A stretch of DNA of 64,000 nt, taken from NCBI GenBank assembly GCA_019802505.1, contig JAFMOC010000085.1:1222501-1286500 (forward strand), in the 5' to 3' direction. The position numbers were made by a program, and so were the translations under genes. Shown here piece by piece: positions 1-29,964 of this stretch. The notes beneath the pieces were generated by a model, which saw nothing but the letters and a program-made list of their open reading frames with translations, searched no databases and was not told the origin of the DNA. The stretch is from Corydoras sp. C115 (taxonomy: Eukaryota; Chordata; Actinopteri; Siluriformes; Callichthyidae). Every line of letters begins with the position of its first letter. The stretch's first letter is position 1.

Positions 1-3
1 CTG

Positions 4-353
4 GGCGGCATGGTGGTTTAGTGGTTAGCACGTTCTCCTCTCAGCGCTAGGGATTCCCGGTTCGAATCCCAATCTGGGAGGAGTTTCATGTTCTCCCCGT
101 GTCTGCGTGGGTTTCCTACGGGTTCTCCGGTTTCCTCCCGCAGTCCAAAAACATGGATCAAGTCAATAGAGTTCTCCAAATTGCCCCATATAGAGAGTGT
201 TTGTGTGCGAGTGAGTGAGTGTCCAGCGATAGATTGGCGTCCTGTCCTGGGTGTATCTGACCAGCACTCAAAACGTTCTCCCCGGGATGGATATGGGGAA
301 CCCCCCCGCGACCCTAATAGAGGATAAAGCGGAAAATAATGGATGGATGGATA
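4..353 (+). repeat. SINE-V, near full length
   Basis: tRNA-derived SINE of the fish Mermaid/V-SINE kind (family assignment from memory). tRNA-like head at 4-70, conserved middle, tail GGATGGATGG. Antisense to kat2a. Confidence 0.85.
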
Positions 354-411
354 AAAATGACTATCCATCACACTATAAAGTTTACAATATCACTTTATAA
401 TACAATACAAA

Positions 412-768
412 ACGGCGGCACGGTGGTTTAGTGGTTGGCATGTTCTCCTCTCAGCGCTATGGATTCTCGGTTTGAATCCCCATCTGGGAGGAGGTTCCAT
501 GTTCTCCCCGTGTCTGCGTGGGTTTCCTCCGAGTTCTCCGGCTTCCTCCCACAGTCCAAAAACATGGATCAAGCCAATTGAGTTCTCCAAATTGCCCCAT
601 ATAGAGTGTGTCTGTGTGAGTGAGTGTGTGTCCAGTGATAGATTGACACCCTGTCCTGGGTGTATCTGCCCAGCGCCCGAAACGTTCTCCCCTGGATGGG
701 CATGGGGAACCCCCACCGCGACCCTAATATATGGGACAAAGCAGAAGATAATGAATGAATGAATGAAT
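412..768 (+). repeat. SINE-V, full length, (GAAT)n tail
   Basis: Head GGCGGCACGGTGGTTTAGTG, tail (GAAT)4. An imperfect TSD around ACAATACAA flanks it. Confidence 0.85.
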
Positions 769-1199
769 ACAATACAATAACCATATGATGGTAGCCCCCC
801 CCCCACCCTAGTAGAAGATGAGATGAGTATTACAATATGTTGTTAAAAAGTAATTACACAAGTTTTATATCTGCACATGTAATTAATACAAAGAGCTAAT
901 TAAATACTTGAACTACCCAATAAACACTGACCTTTGATAGAAAGGGAAGAGTGTGACTGAGAAACAGAAAGCTAACATTTCAAGGTTTGATTTCAAGGTA
1001 AATGACCTGCACCTCTGTGTTTGGGGTGTGTGAGGCCGCACCTTTAATTTCACAGAGACAAAGAGAAAAGCCGGAGATATTTTCTGTGATGTTTGCAAAC
1101 AATACGACGTACGTACTAACCATTACTGTCATTTCCATAACACTGACAGATTAAAGAAGTCACTCCCCGTTTGACACACGAACAAACTGACTCACTGAC

Positions 1200-19839
<18,640 letters not shown>

Positions 19840-20119
19840 CGCAGCGCCGGGTGTCCCGCTGCAGCAGCCCGCCGCTCCGCCTTGCTCCCGGTGCTCCCGG
19901 TGCTCCCGGTCCCCCCGGTGCTCCCGGTCCGCGGCTCCTACAAACAAAACAACTTCTCCTGATGTTAAACTCAGGCCTCGCGCCTGTCCGCCTGCACTAG
20001 CCACAAGTCCTGAACTGCGCATGCTCGTAACGGAATGTTCATGGGTAATGTAGTTTATCACCAGGTCTCCTCTCCTGAGGCGATTTCAAGGCACAAATTG
20101 ACACCGATTAACACGCTGC

Positions 20120-20468
20120 ATCCATCCATCCATTATCTCCCGCTTTATCCTCTATTAGGGTCGCGGGGGGGGTGTTCCCCATGCCCATCCAGGGGAGAAT
20201 GTTTCGGGCGCTGGGCAGATACACCCAGGACAGGACGCCAATCTATCACTAGATACACACTCACTCACACAAACACACTCTATATGGGGCAATTTGGAGA
20301 ACTCAATTGACTTGATCCATGTTTTCTGACTGTGGGAGGAAACCGGAGATCCCAGAGGAAACCCACGCGGACACGGGGAGAACATGGAAACTCCACTAGA
20401 TTGGGATTTGAACCGGGAATCCCTAATGCTGAGAGGAGAACATGCTAACCACTAAACCACCATGCCAC
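20120..20468 (-). repeat. SINE-V, intergenic
   Basis: Full-length reverse copy between the kat2a promoter and the rab5c 3' end. Confidence 0.85.
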
Positions 20469-20479
20469 CCTAACTGTAA

Positions 20480-20820
20480 CATCCATTATCTCCCGCTTTA
20501 TCCTCTATTAGGGTCACGGGGGGGGGTTCTCCATGCCCATCCAGGGGAGAACGTTTCGGGCGCTGGGCAGATACACCCAGGACAGGGCGCCAACCTATCG
20601 CTGGGCACACACTCACTCACACAGACACACTCTATATGGGGCAATTTGGAGAACTCAATTGACTTGATCTATGTTTTTGGACTGTGGGAGGAAACCAGAG
20701 AACCCGGAGGAACCCATGTGGACATGGGGAGAACATGGAAACTCCACCCGGATGGGGATTCGAACCGGGAATCCCTACCGCTGAGAGGAGAACATGCTAA
20801 ACACTAAATCACCATGCCAC
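20480..20820 (-). repeat. SINE-V, intergenic
   Basis: Reverse copy 11 bases from the previous one. Confidence 0.85.
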
Positions 20821-20911
20821 CAAAACAATATAATATAAATTAATTAGAAAAAATAGAAAATGAATAAATAGAAAATGGATTTTTGCAGTGAGAATAGGTG
20901 GCTACATCCTT

Positions 20912-21234
20912 TCCATCCATCCATTATCTTCCGCTTTATCCTCTATTAGGGTCGCGGGGGGGTTCCCCATGCCCATCCAGGGGAGAACGTTTCGGGCGCT
21001 GGGCAGATACACCCAGGACAGGACGCCAGTCTATCACTGGACACACACTCACTCACACAGACACACTCTCTATATATGGGCCAATTTGGAGAATTCAATT
21101 GACCTCCATGGTTTTGGACTATGGGAGTAAATTCGTGGAGACACGGGTAGAACATGGAAACTCCACCCAGATTGGGATTCGAACCGGGAATCCCTAGTGC
21201 TGAGAGGAGAACATGCCAACCACTAAACCACCGT
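20912..21234 (-). repeat. SINE-V with TSD
   Basis: TSD GCTACATCCTTT before (about 20900) and after (about 21237). Shortened in the middle. Confidence 0.85.
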
Positions 21235-21299
21235 GCCTGCTACATCCTTTACATAAATCTGTGAAATACTGAACAAAAATAAAAACATGCAAGACCACA

Positions 21300-22726
21300 G
21301 AAGGTACCTTCCCCTTGTTTATTGGTAAAATTGTAAGTACACGGTGCATTTTATTGATTGGATTTATTTACGAGTCTCCAAACCGTGGAAGCCCACATGA
21401 CTGTGCAACGCTTTCAAACAAGGCCTGGACAAAGCGGATCTGCAGAGACTACATCGCAAAAGAGATTCAAAGGCAGGCTGGAAAGGAGAAAGAGGGGAGG
21501 GGGGGGGGGTGGAAAACAACAAAACAATGCTCCTGGCAAAAAGACAGAAAGTAGAAGACAGAGACAGCCAGTGTACTCCGAGAGCTTCAGTACAAAAATC
21601 ATTCAAGGGAAAACCGGAAAAGAATAAAATAATAATAATAATAATAATAATAATACTAAAAAAAATAAACAGGAAAGGATGACTGATTGGTTTGGGAAGG
21701 TACTGTATTGAGATTAGCTGATTGGATACATTTTGAAAGAAAATAATGGCAGATACAAAGTACAAATACAGCAATGTAGTTATAGTTTCAATACACACAA
21801 ACGTGATTTTGGTCCGAGGAAGGAAACATCGCCTCGTGTTAAGTTCTGTCTCAAACCTCAGAGATCGGACTATGTGCTCGATGAAATCATTGCATTAATG
21901 CTAAAAGACTGGTGCACCGAAGTCTGTTAATGCGTTATGCATTAAAGTGATCTCACACGGATAGAAACCGGGGCCTAGCCCAGCCTAGAAACAGTTCATT
22001 AGTCTTGGAGTATTGGTATTTAGAATTAAGAACAACAATAACGACAGTGACAACCAAGAATAATACAGAATCTACAGAAATGCTGAGCGTGAATGGAAAA
22101 CAGACCCCCCTTCCCCTTCCCCTCCAATCCCCCGTCCCCATTTCGGTCATTCTCGTAAAGGACGTGGTCATGTAGACAGATGGAAGAAAAAAAATAATAA
22201 AAGAGAAGGACAGCGCAGCAGGAATGACCTGAATATGCATAAGAAGCTGCACCCAGAAAGACAGACAGACATCATGCAACTTGTCAGGATGAGAGGGGAA
22301 ATCTAGAACGAGGCCTGTTTTCCCTTCAGCCTCAGATTTGATTCGGATCGTGAATACAAATTAGAACAGAACTTCCCAGCTCTGGTTAAGTGCGACATAA
22401 TTAATTCCCCTCCTCGTTTCCTAAATATATATCATTCCGTCGGGGCGTGGTTTACTAAAGCTAGTAGGTTGATTGTTTTATTGAAGCACAGGTGATCAGT
22501 TTGTGGGTCTGTATTAGTTGGAGGGACAGACAGATCGTAGTATTTACATGTGGCTGTGAACGCTCCCTTTGGTCAGCACAGAAGTAGAAGCTGTCGGGCT
22601 GCTGATGGACGTCACAGTCCAACTGAGTGGCCAGTTGGGCTGCGGATAGACAGAATTGTCAGACTATGGGTTGGGTTGATGGTGCGTGGATCCTCGGCAA
22701 TGTGCGCGAGCCGACCGGACGCAAGT
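21300..22726 (-). other. rab5c: Probable rab5c 3' UTR
   Basis: About 1.4 kb of mostly non-repetitive sequence follows the stop codon. Minus-strand AATAAA signals occur at 22477-22482, 21363-21368 and 21318-21323, and SINEs begin just beyond. A short (AAT)n run sits at 21628-21655. The extent is inferred. Confidence 0.45.
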
Positions 22727-22854
22727 TTAGTTCCCTCCTCCGCAGCATTGGCCGGATCTGCCCTGAGGTGCTGCCTCCTGCAGGTCGACGCCGACGCGAG
22801 ACCGCCCGCCGGGACCGGCCCCACCCAACGGATCGTTCTTCGGAAGCTTCTTGG
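22727..22854 (-). CDS. rab5c: rab5c coding exon 5, C-terminus
   Basis: Residues 181-222 and the TAA stop at 22727-22729. The sequence runs [17 protein letters not shown], then a hypervariable tail ending [11 protein letters not shown]. The acceptor TTTCAG follows a run of about 17 T on the minus strand. Two longer open frames cross this exon in other frames, but only this one continues exon 4. Confidence 0.93.
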
Positions 22855-23043
22855 CTGAAAAAAAAAAAAAAAAAAGAAAGCAATGTTAAACAAACCTGTA
22901 ATAATAAATATTGCAAAAACATTTTATTATTGCGGGCAGCACGGTGGCTTAGTGGTTAGCATGTTCTCCTCTCAGCGCAAGGGATTCGCGGTTCGAATCC
23001 CAATCTGGGTGGAGTTTCCATGTTCTCCCTGTGTCTGCGTATA

Positions 23044-23128
<85 letters not shown>

Positions 23129-23826
23129 GTGTCTTCAACTAAGGATTTTCATAGTCGAATCTGATTTGTCAGATTTTCCCTATAGTCGACTGATAGTCGA
23201 ATCAGTTAATTTCACCACAAGATGGCGCTATAAGCGTGGTTTTTAAAAAAGATTTTTTTTTTTTTATTTTACTTGTTTTTCTAGAGCTTTTGGAATGTGC
23301 AACTAACTGCAGGGGGAGCTTTATTAATGTGTAGCTTATTGTTAAAGCGCACACATCATTTAAAAAAAATATTAACAGAATTTAGGATGATTTTATTTGA
23401 CAAAAAACTATATATATAACAAAAACAAAGACATTTCATGTAAAAACTAATGCTTAGCAGCAGCCATGGGCACCCCCATGTGGTCAAAATGGTACATTCG
23501 ACTATGAGGTTCATAGTCGACTACGGTTCTCCGAATCGAATCGTCGAATATTGAGCACGGTGGCTTAGTGGTTAGCATGTTCTCCTCTCAGCACTAGGGA
23601 TTCCCGGTTCGAATCCCCATCTGGGTGGAGTTTCCATGTTCTCCCTGTGTCTGCGTGGGTTTCCTCCGGGTTCTCCGGTTTCCTCCCACAGTCCAAAAAA
23701 CTTGGATCAAGGTCAATTGAGTTCTCCAAATTGACCCATATAGAGTGTGTATGTGTGCGTGTCTGTGTGAGTGAGTGTGTGCCCACACACACACACACAC
23801 ACACACACAAATACATACACACATAT

Positions 23827-23894
<68 letters not shown>

Positions 23895-23897
23895 ACA

Positions 23898-23971
<74 letters not shown>

Positions 23972-25445
23972 TGTATTAATTCTTATTTAAAAAATACTGT
24001 ATATGTAATTTAGTTGCTGTGTTTTCAGTATTAACACACATTTAATTTCTATAAAATGCTGCTGCTTACCAATAGCCATAAAGATCTCGTTGACATTCAT
24101 GGCGGTCTTAGCAGAAGTCTCCATGAACAGCAGACTGTTGTCATCTGCGTAGGCCTGTGCTTCCTGCAGAGCAGAAAACACATTACTGTTTAGGTGCGTT
24201 ACCACCAGGACTATTTGGTCTAAGTATCTGCCGAACATTCATACATGAAAATCCACGGCTCTCTTGCTGGCCAGATCAGCCTTGTTTCCCGCCAGAGCAA
24301 TGACGATGTTGGGACTGGCCTGTCTCTGCAGCTCCTTCACCCAGTTCTTTGCTCTGGTGAAAGTGTCCTGCAATGAAATTCAAGTTCAAGTCATTTATTT
24401 ATAGAGCGCTTTTTACAACAGTACATCGTCACAATGCAACAGCAAATTACAACAGCTCAATTAAATAAATCCAATTAATTAACTAATAATTGGTATTTAA
24501 TTATTTTTGTTTTTAATGGGGCGGCACGGGGGCTTAGTGATTAGCATGTTCTCCTCTCAGCGCTAGGGATTCCCAGTTCGAATCCCAATCTGGGTGGAGT
24601 TTCCATGTTCTACCCGTGTCTGCGTGGGTTTCCTCCGGGTTCTCCGGTTTCCTCCCGCAGTCCAAAAACATGGATCAAGGTCAATTGAGTTCTCCAAATT
24701 GCCCCATAGAGTGTGATCGTGTAAGTGAGTGTGTGCCCAGTGACAGATTGGCGTCCTGTTTTATTGTTAACGACCTGATTAGTGTTAATTGGTCTTCCAG
24801 CTGTTCGTTAAATGCTCAATTTCCTTTCTCCAGCCACTTGTACCAATTTATTTGGGATTTGTTGATAATTTGTTGATATTTTTCCTTTAAAATGTTACCT
24901 TTACTCAGATGAAACGTTTCATCTGTCATCTATGTTCTATTACGAATAAAATATTGACATTTGCAATCTCCACATCATTGCATTCAGTGTTTATTCACAA
25001 TTTGTTTAGCGTCCCAACTTTTTTGGAATCCGGTTTGTACTTCACAAGCAGAATTCCATCCATCCATCCAACATCTTCCACTTTATCCTCTAATAGGGTC
25101 ATGGGGGGGCCTATCCAGGGGAGAACGTTTCGGGTGCTGGGCAGATACAGGGCGCGGATCTATCACTGGACACACACTCACTCACACAGACTCACTCTAT
25201 ATGGGGCAATTTGGAGAACTCAGTTGACCTTGATACATGTTTTTGGACTGTGGGAGGAAACTGGAGAACCCAGAGGACACCCATATGGACACGGGAAGAA
25301 CATGGAAACTCCACCCAGATGGGGATTCGAACCGGGAATCCCTAGTGCTGAGAGGAGAACATGCTAACCACTAAGCCACCGTGCCGGCCACAAGCAGAAT
25401 TAATTTAGGATAAAGTCATTTAACACGATATAGGGGTGTCTAAAA

Positions 25446-25476
<31 letters not shown>

Positions 25477-25501
25477 AAAAAAAATAAAATAATAATAATA
25501 A

Positions 25502-25561
<60 letters not shown>

Positions 25562-26997
25562 TTATTTATTATTATATTTTTTCTTGATTTTAAGTAAAAT
25601 TAGGTCTACTTCTAGAACACTGCACACTCACTCACTCCAGGGACCGCCAGCCGCTTATCAACTGTTCTATGTATCGAAAGGTAATGACTAATGGAACACC
25701 TCAACCTTTGGTCTTATTGCAGAGCAAAGTTCTGATCTGAGCCAGTGAGTAATACCTGACCTCAGCAGTCAGTCAGCTGAGTCCATGCAGCTCAAGTATC
25801 GGTGTATGACCACGAGCGTGTGTGATGAGGCTAAAATGCCGCTGACAGGCATTACAATGAGCAATATGTTCACACTTGAAAGATCAGCCCACACCATAAA
25901 GGGCTACTTAATTAGTGTTCAAGTCTATAGAACTACATAAACATGAGGGATGACTGTGTCTAATACAAGTAATAATATATTCAAATAACTATAAAATAAA
26001 AACATGAATTTGTGAATGAGAAATTGTGTTTATTTAACCGACATACACATTATATTATTATTATTATTATTATATCCATCCATTATCTTCCACTTTATCC
26101 TCTATTAGGGTTGTGGAGGGGTTCTCCATGTCCATCCAGGGAGAACGTTTTGGGTGCTGGGCAGATACACCCAGGACAGGACACCAATCTATCACTGGAC
26201 ACACACTCACTCACACAGACACACTATATGGGGCAATTTGTTTTTGGACTGTGGGAGGAAACCGGAGAACCCGGAGGAAACCCACGCGGACACGGGGAGA
26301 ACACACTCTATATATGGGGCAATTTGGAGAATTCAGTTGACGTTAATCCATGTTTTTGGATTATGGGAGGAAACCGGAGAACCCGGAGGAAACCCACGCG
26401 GACACGGGGAGAACACACTCTATATATGGGGCAATTTGGAGAGTTCAGTTGACGTTAATCCATGTTTTTGGACTGTGGGAGAAACCCATGCAGACACGGG
26501 GAGAAATGTGGAAACTCCACCCAGATGGGGATTCGAAGCTGAATCCCTAACACTGAGAGGAGAACATGCTAACCACTAAGCCACCGTGGCTCCCTATTAT
26601 TATTATTATTATTATTATTATTTTTAATTAATTAATTTTTTTATATAATTTGGGTTTTCAAAACATTTATATTTTTATCCCAGACTGTGGTAGAAATTCA
26701 TAAAGATGGTGTCTGCATGCCGTGTGATGAGCTCTTACTGTATTAGTGATGTCATAGACGACAATGGCAGCCTGAGCTCCTCTGTAGTACATTGGTGCCA
26801 GGCTGTGGTATCGCTCCTGCCCGGCTGTGTCCCAAATCTCAAACTTTACTGTTGTATCATCCAAACAGACCGTCTGTGTGAGGAAGGCAGCTGCAGATAC
26901 AAAAACAACAGGGACAGAGTTAAAATACTGAGGAATTCATTGGGTTTCATGTCACCAAGTCACGATATGGCTGTTTTACAGAAACTGGAGAAAATGG

Positions 26998-27049
<52 letters not shown>

Positions 27050-29903
27050 GGCATGGTGCCTTAGTGTTTAGCATGTTCTCCTCTCAGCTCTAGGGATTCT
27101 CAGTTTGAATCCCAATCTTGGTGGAGTTTCCATGTTCTCCCTGTGTCCGCGTGGGTTTCCTCAGGGTTCTCCGGTTTCCTCCCACAGTCCAAAAAACATG
27201 GATCAAGTCAATTGAATTCTCCAAATTGCCCCATATAGAGTGTGTGTGTGAGTGAGTGTGTGTGTGTCCAGTGATGGATTGGTGTCCTGTCCTGGGTGTA
27301 TCTGCCCAGCGCCCGAAACGTTCTCCCCTGGAAGGGCATGGGAAACCCCTTAACGCCATGACCCTAGTAGTATGGTAGTAGTAGGATAATGAATGGGAGG
27401 GATGGATTGAAAAAAATAAATAAATAAAATGCATTTAGTGTTGATTTTAATCAGAATTTAATTTAATTAGAATTTAGTTTCATTGTTGGTTCAACTAGAG
27501 AGGTGCATTTGCTGAAGAAAATGCGAGTGTGACTGCAGTTTGGATGTAATAAAATATGAGACAAGGTAAAAAAAAAAAAAAATTTTTTAAAGTGGGTGTG
27601 GCCAGGTGACAGAGTGTCTATATTTACATTACATTTGGTCATTTATTGGACACTTTTATCCAAAGCGACTTGAGCACAGGGTTAATCACAACATCCCTGG
27701 AGCAATGAGGGTTAAGGGTCTTGCTCAAGGACCCACATTGGTAACTTCAGTGGACCTGGGGTTTGAACCCCCAACCTTCAGATTGATAGCCCAACACCCT
27801 GACCACTGAGCTACCATGCCCTCTAGACACTGAGAGATTCGTACCCCTAATGCCCACGTGTCTCTCGATCACACCTCAATTTCACAAGCCCGTTCCGGCT
27901 GCAGGCACGTCAGATTCCAGCGAATTAAGTCTTTCTAGCTCAAAAACCGGCGTGTAAATATCACCGCAATGCAAAGTGAATGGGAATTTCGGCTCGGAGA
28001 AACTAATATATCTGGAATGTTGTGACCGATTCTCAAGCTGCATAAAAGCAGCGGTCTTAGCAATGAGCCGTGCGTGTCCATGACGACAGCTCGAGAGTTG
28101 TGGTAGAAGAAAGCCGGATAACAATGGTGGACTCAAAAATCAGATAACAATAGTGTGAGAAAGTCGTTCATCAGCATAAAAAAATACTGTCTTATCATTT
28201 AGACCATCTACAAAAAGCCTTCTCCAAACTGTGCAGTCACTTTGCATTACATTTGGTCATTTATTGGACGCTTTCATCCAAAGTGACTTACAAGCTGAGC
28301 ACAGGGTTAATCTCAACATCCCTGGAGCAATGAGGGTTAAGGGTCTTGCTCAAGGACCCACATTGGTAACTTCAGTGGACCTGGGATTTGAACCCCCAAC
28401 CTTCAGATTGATAGCCCAACACCCTAACCACTGAGCTACCACACCCTTGTCAAGATATTAAACATATTAAGAACATGTGCGTCATCATGTGATTATTTTT
28501 ACTGAAGCTTAGTAGGAAACCTTGCAGAAGAGCCTATATAAAACAGAGACACGAAGTTTAAGGGCTTTGCCAAGTCAGCGGTTTAGCTCACATGACTGTA
28601 GCTCTCCATTCTAACCGACACATTCAGCTCACTGACTTCTGACCTACCGACTGACGACAAATGAAACATTTGAGGAGGAAAAAAGGTTGAAAAGTGCTGA
28701 CCCATCCAGAGCTCATGGCTGAGGTAAGCAGGCGGCATCCTGTTCATACAGACTCTCTGTTACACGTCCCGGCCTACGTCAGCGTTTATCACAATACAAA
28801 GCGCTGTACAGTGTTTAAACTTCAAATTATTTATATTTATATATATATATATTTATATATATATATATATAAACAGGGTGGCACGGTGGCTTAGTGGTTG
28901 GCATGTTCTCCTCTCAGCACTAGGGGTTCCCGGTTCGAATCCCCATCTGGGTGGAGTTTCCATGTTCTCCCCGTGTCCGCGTGGGTTTCCTCCGTGTTCT
29001 CCGGTTTCCTCCCACAGTGCAAAAACATGGAACAAGGTCAATTGAGTTCTCCAAATTGCCCCATATAAAGTGTGTCTGTGTGAGTGAGTGTGTGCCCAGT
29101 GATAGATTGGTGTCCTGTCCTGGGTCTATCTGCCCAGCGTCCGAGACGTTCTCCCCTGGATGGGCATGAGGACCCCCCCCCCCCCCAACCCTAGTAGAGG
29201 ATAAAGCAGAAGATAATGGATGGATGGAATTTCCATTGAGGGCGGCACGGTGGTTTAGTGGTTAGCATGTTCTCCTCTCAGCATTAGGGATTCCCGGTTC
29301 CAATACCAATTTGGATGGAGTTTCCACGTGTCCGCGTGGGATTCCTCCGGGTTCTCCGGTTTCCTCCCACATTCCAAAAACATGGATCAAGGTCAATTGA
29401 GTTCTCCAAATTGCCCCATATAGAGTGTGTCTGTGTGAGTGAGTGTGTGTCCAGCGATAGATTGGCGTCCTGTCCTAGGTGTATCTGCCCAGCGCCCGAA
29501 ACGTTCTTCCCTGGCGACCCTGATATAGGATAAAGCGGAAGATAATGGATGGATCAACACTAAAAAGGTTTTTAAAATCGTAAACGTGAAATCATGGTGG
29601 GTTAATCATAATATATAGAGGTAGGTCGTTCCAAAACTGAGAGAAGAACATGCTAATCACTAAAAGCCACCGTGCCGCCTCTTTATTAAATCATTCATTC
29701 ATTCATTATCTCCCGCTTATCCTCTATTAGGGTCGCGGTGAGGTTCCCCATGCCCATCCAGGGGAGAACGTTTTGGGCGCTGGGCAGAAAGACCCAGGAC
29801 AGAGCGCCAATCCATCGCTGGTCTTTATTAAATCATCTCTGCAATTTTTATGTTTCATTTAAAGGTCAGTGACCTTAAAAAAGTAACGGAACAGGACTTT
29901 AAA

Positions 29904-29964
<61 letters not shown>

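Noticed and set aside
3..768. Many 60-150 residue frames with recurring peptides such as [20 protein letters not shown] or [19 protein letters not shown] look like a protein family.
   Set aside because: They are translations of SINE-V in different frames and on both strands. Copies carry frameshifts, and the frames start and stop with the repeat.
22550..22959. Two plus-strand frames of about 100 residues across the rab5c last exon.
   Set aside because: They are antisense to a clearly conserved exon and show no recognisable domain.
23784..23966. Open frames of [12 protein letters not shown] and CVCVCV.
   Set aside because: Pure translations of (CA)n and (TA)n microsatellites.
26219..26510. 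Regularly spaced repeats suggestive of a CRISPR-like array.
   Set aside because: They are tandem pieces of a SINE in a vertebrate genome, without unique spacers.
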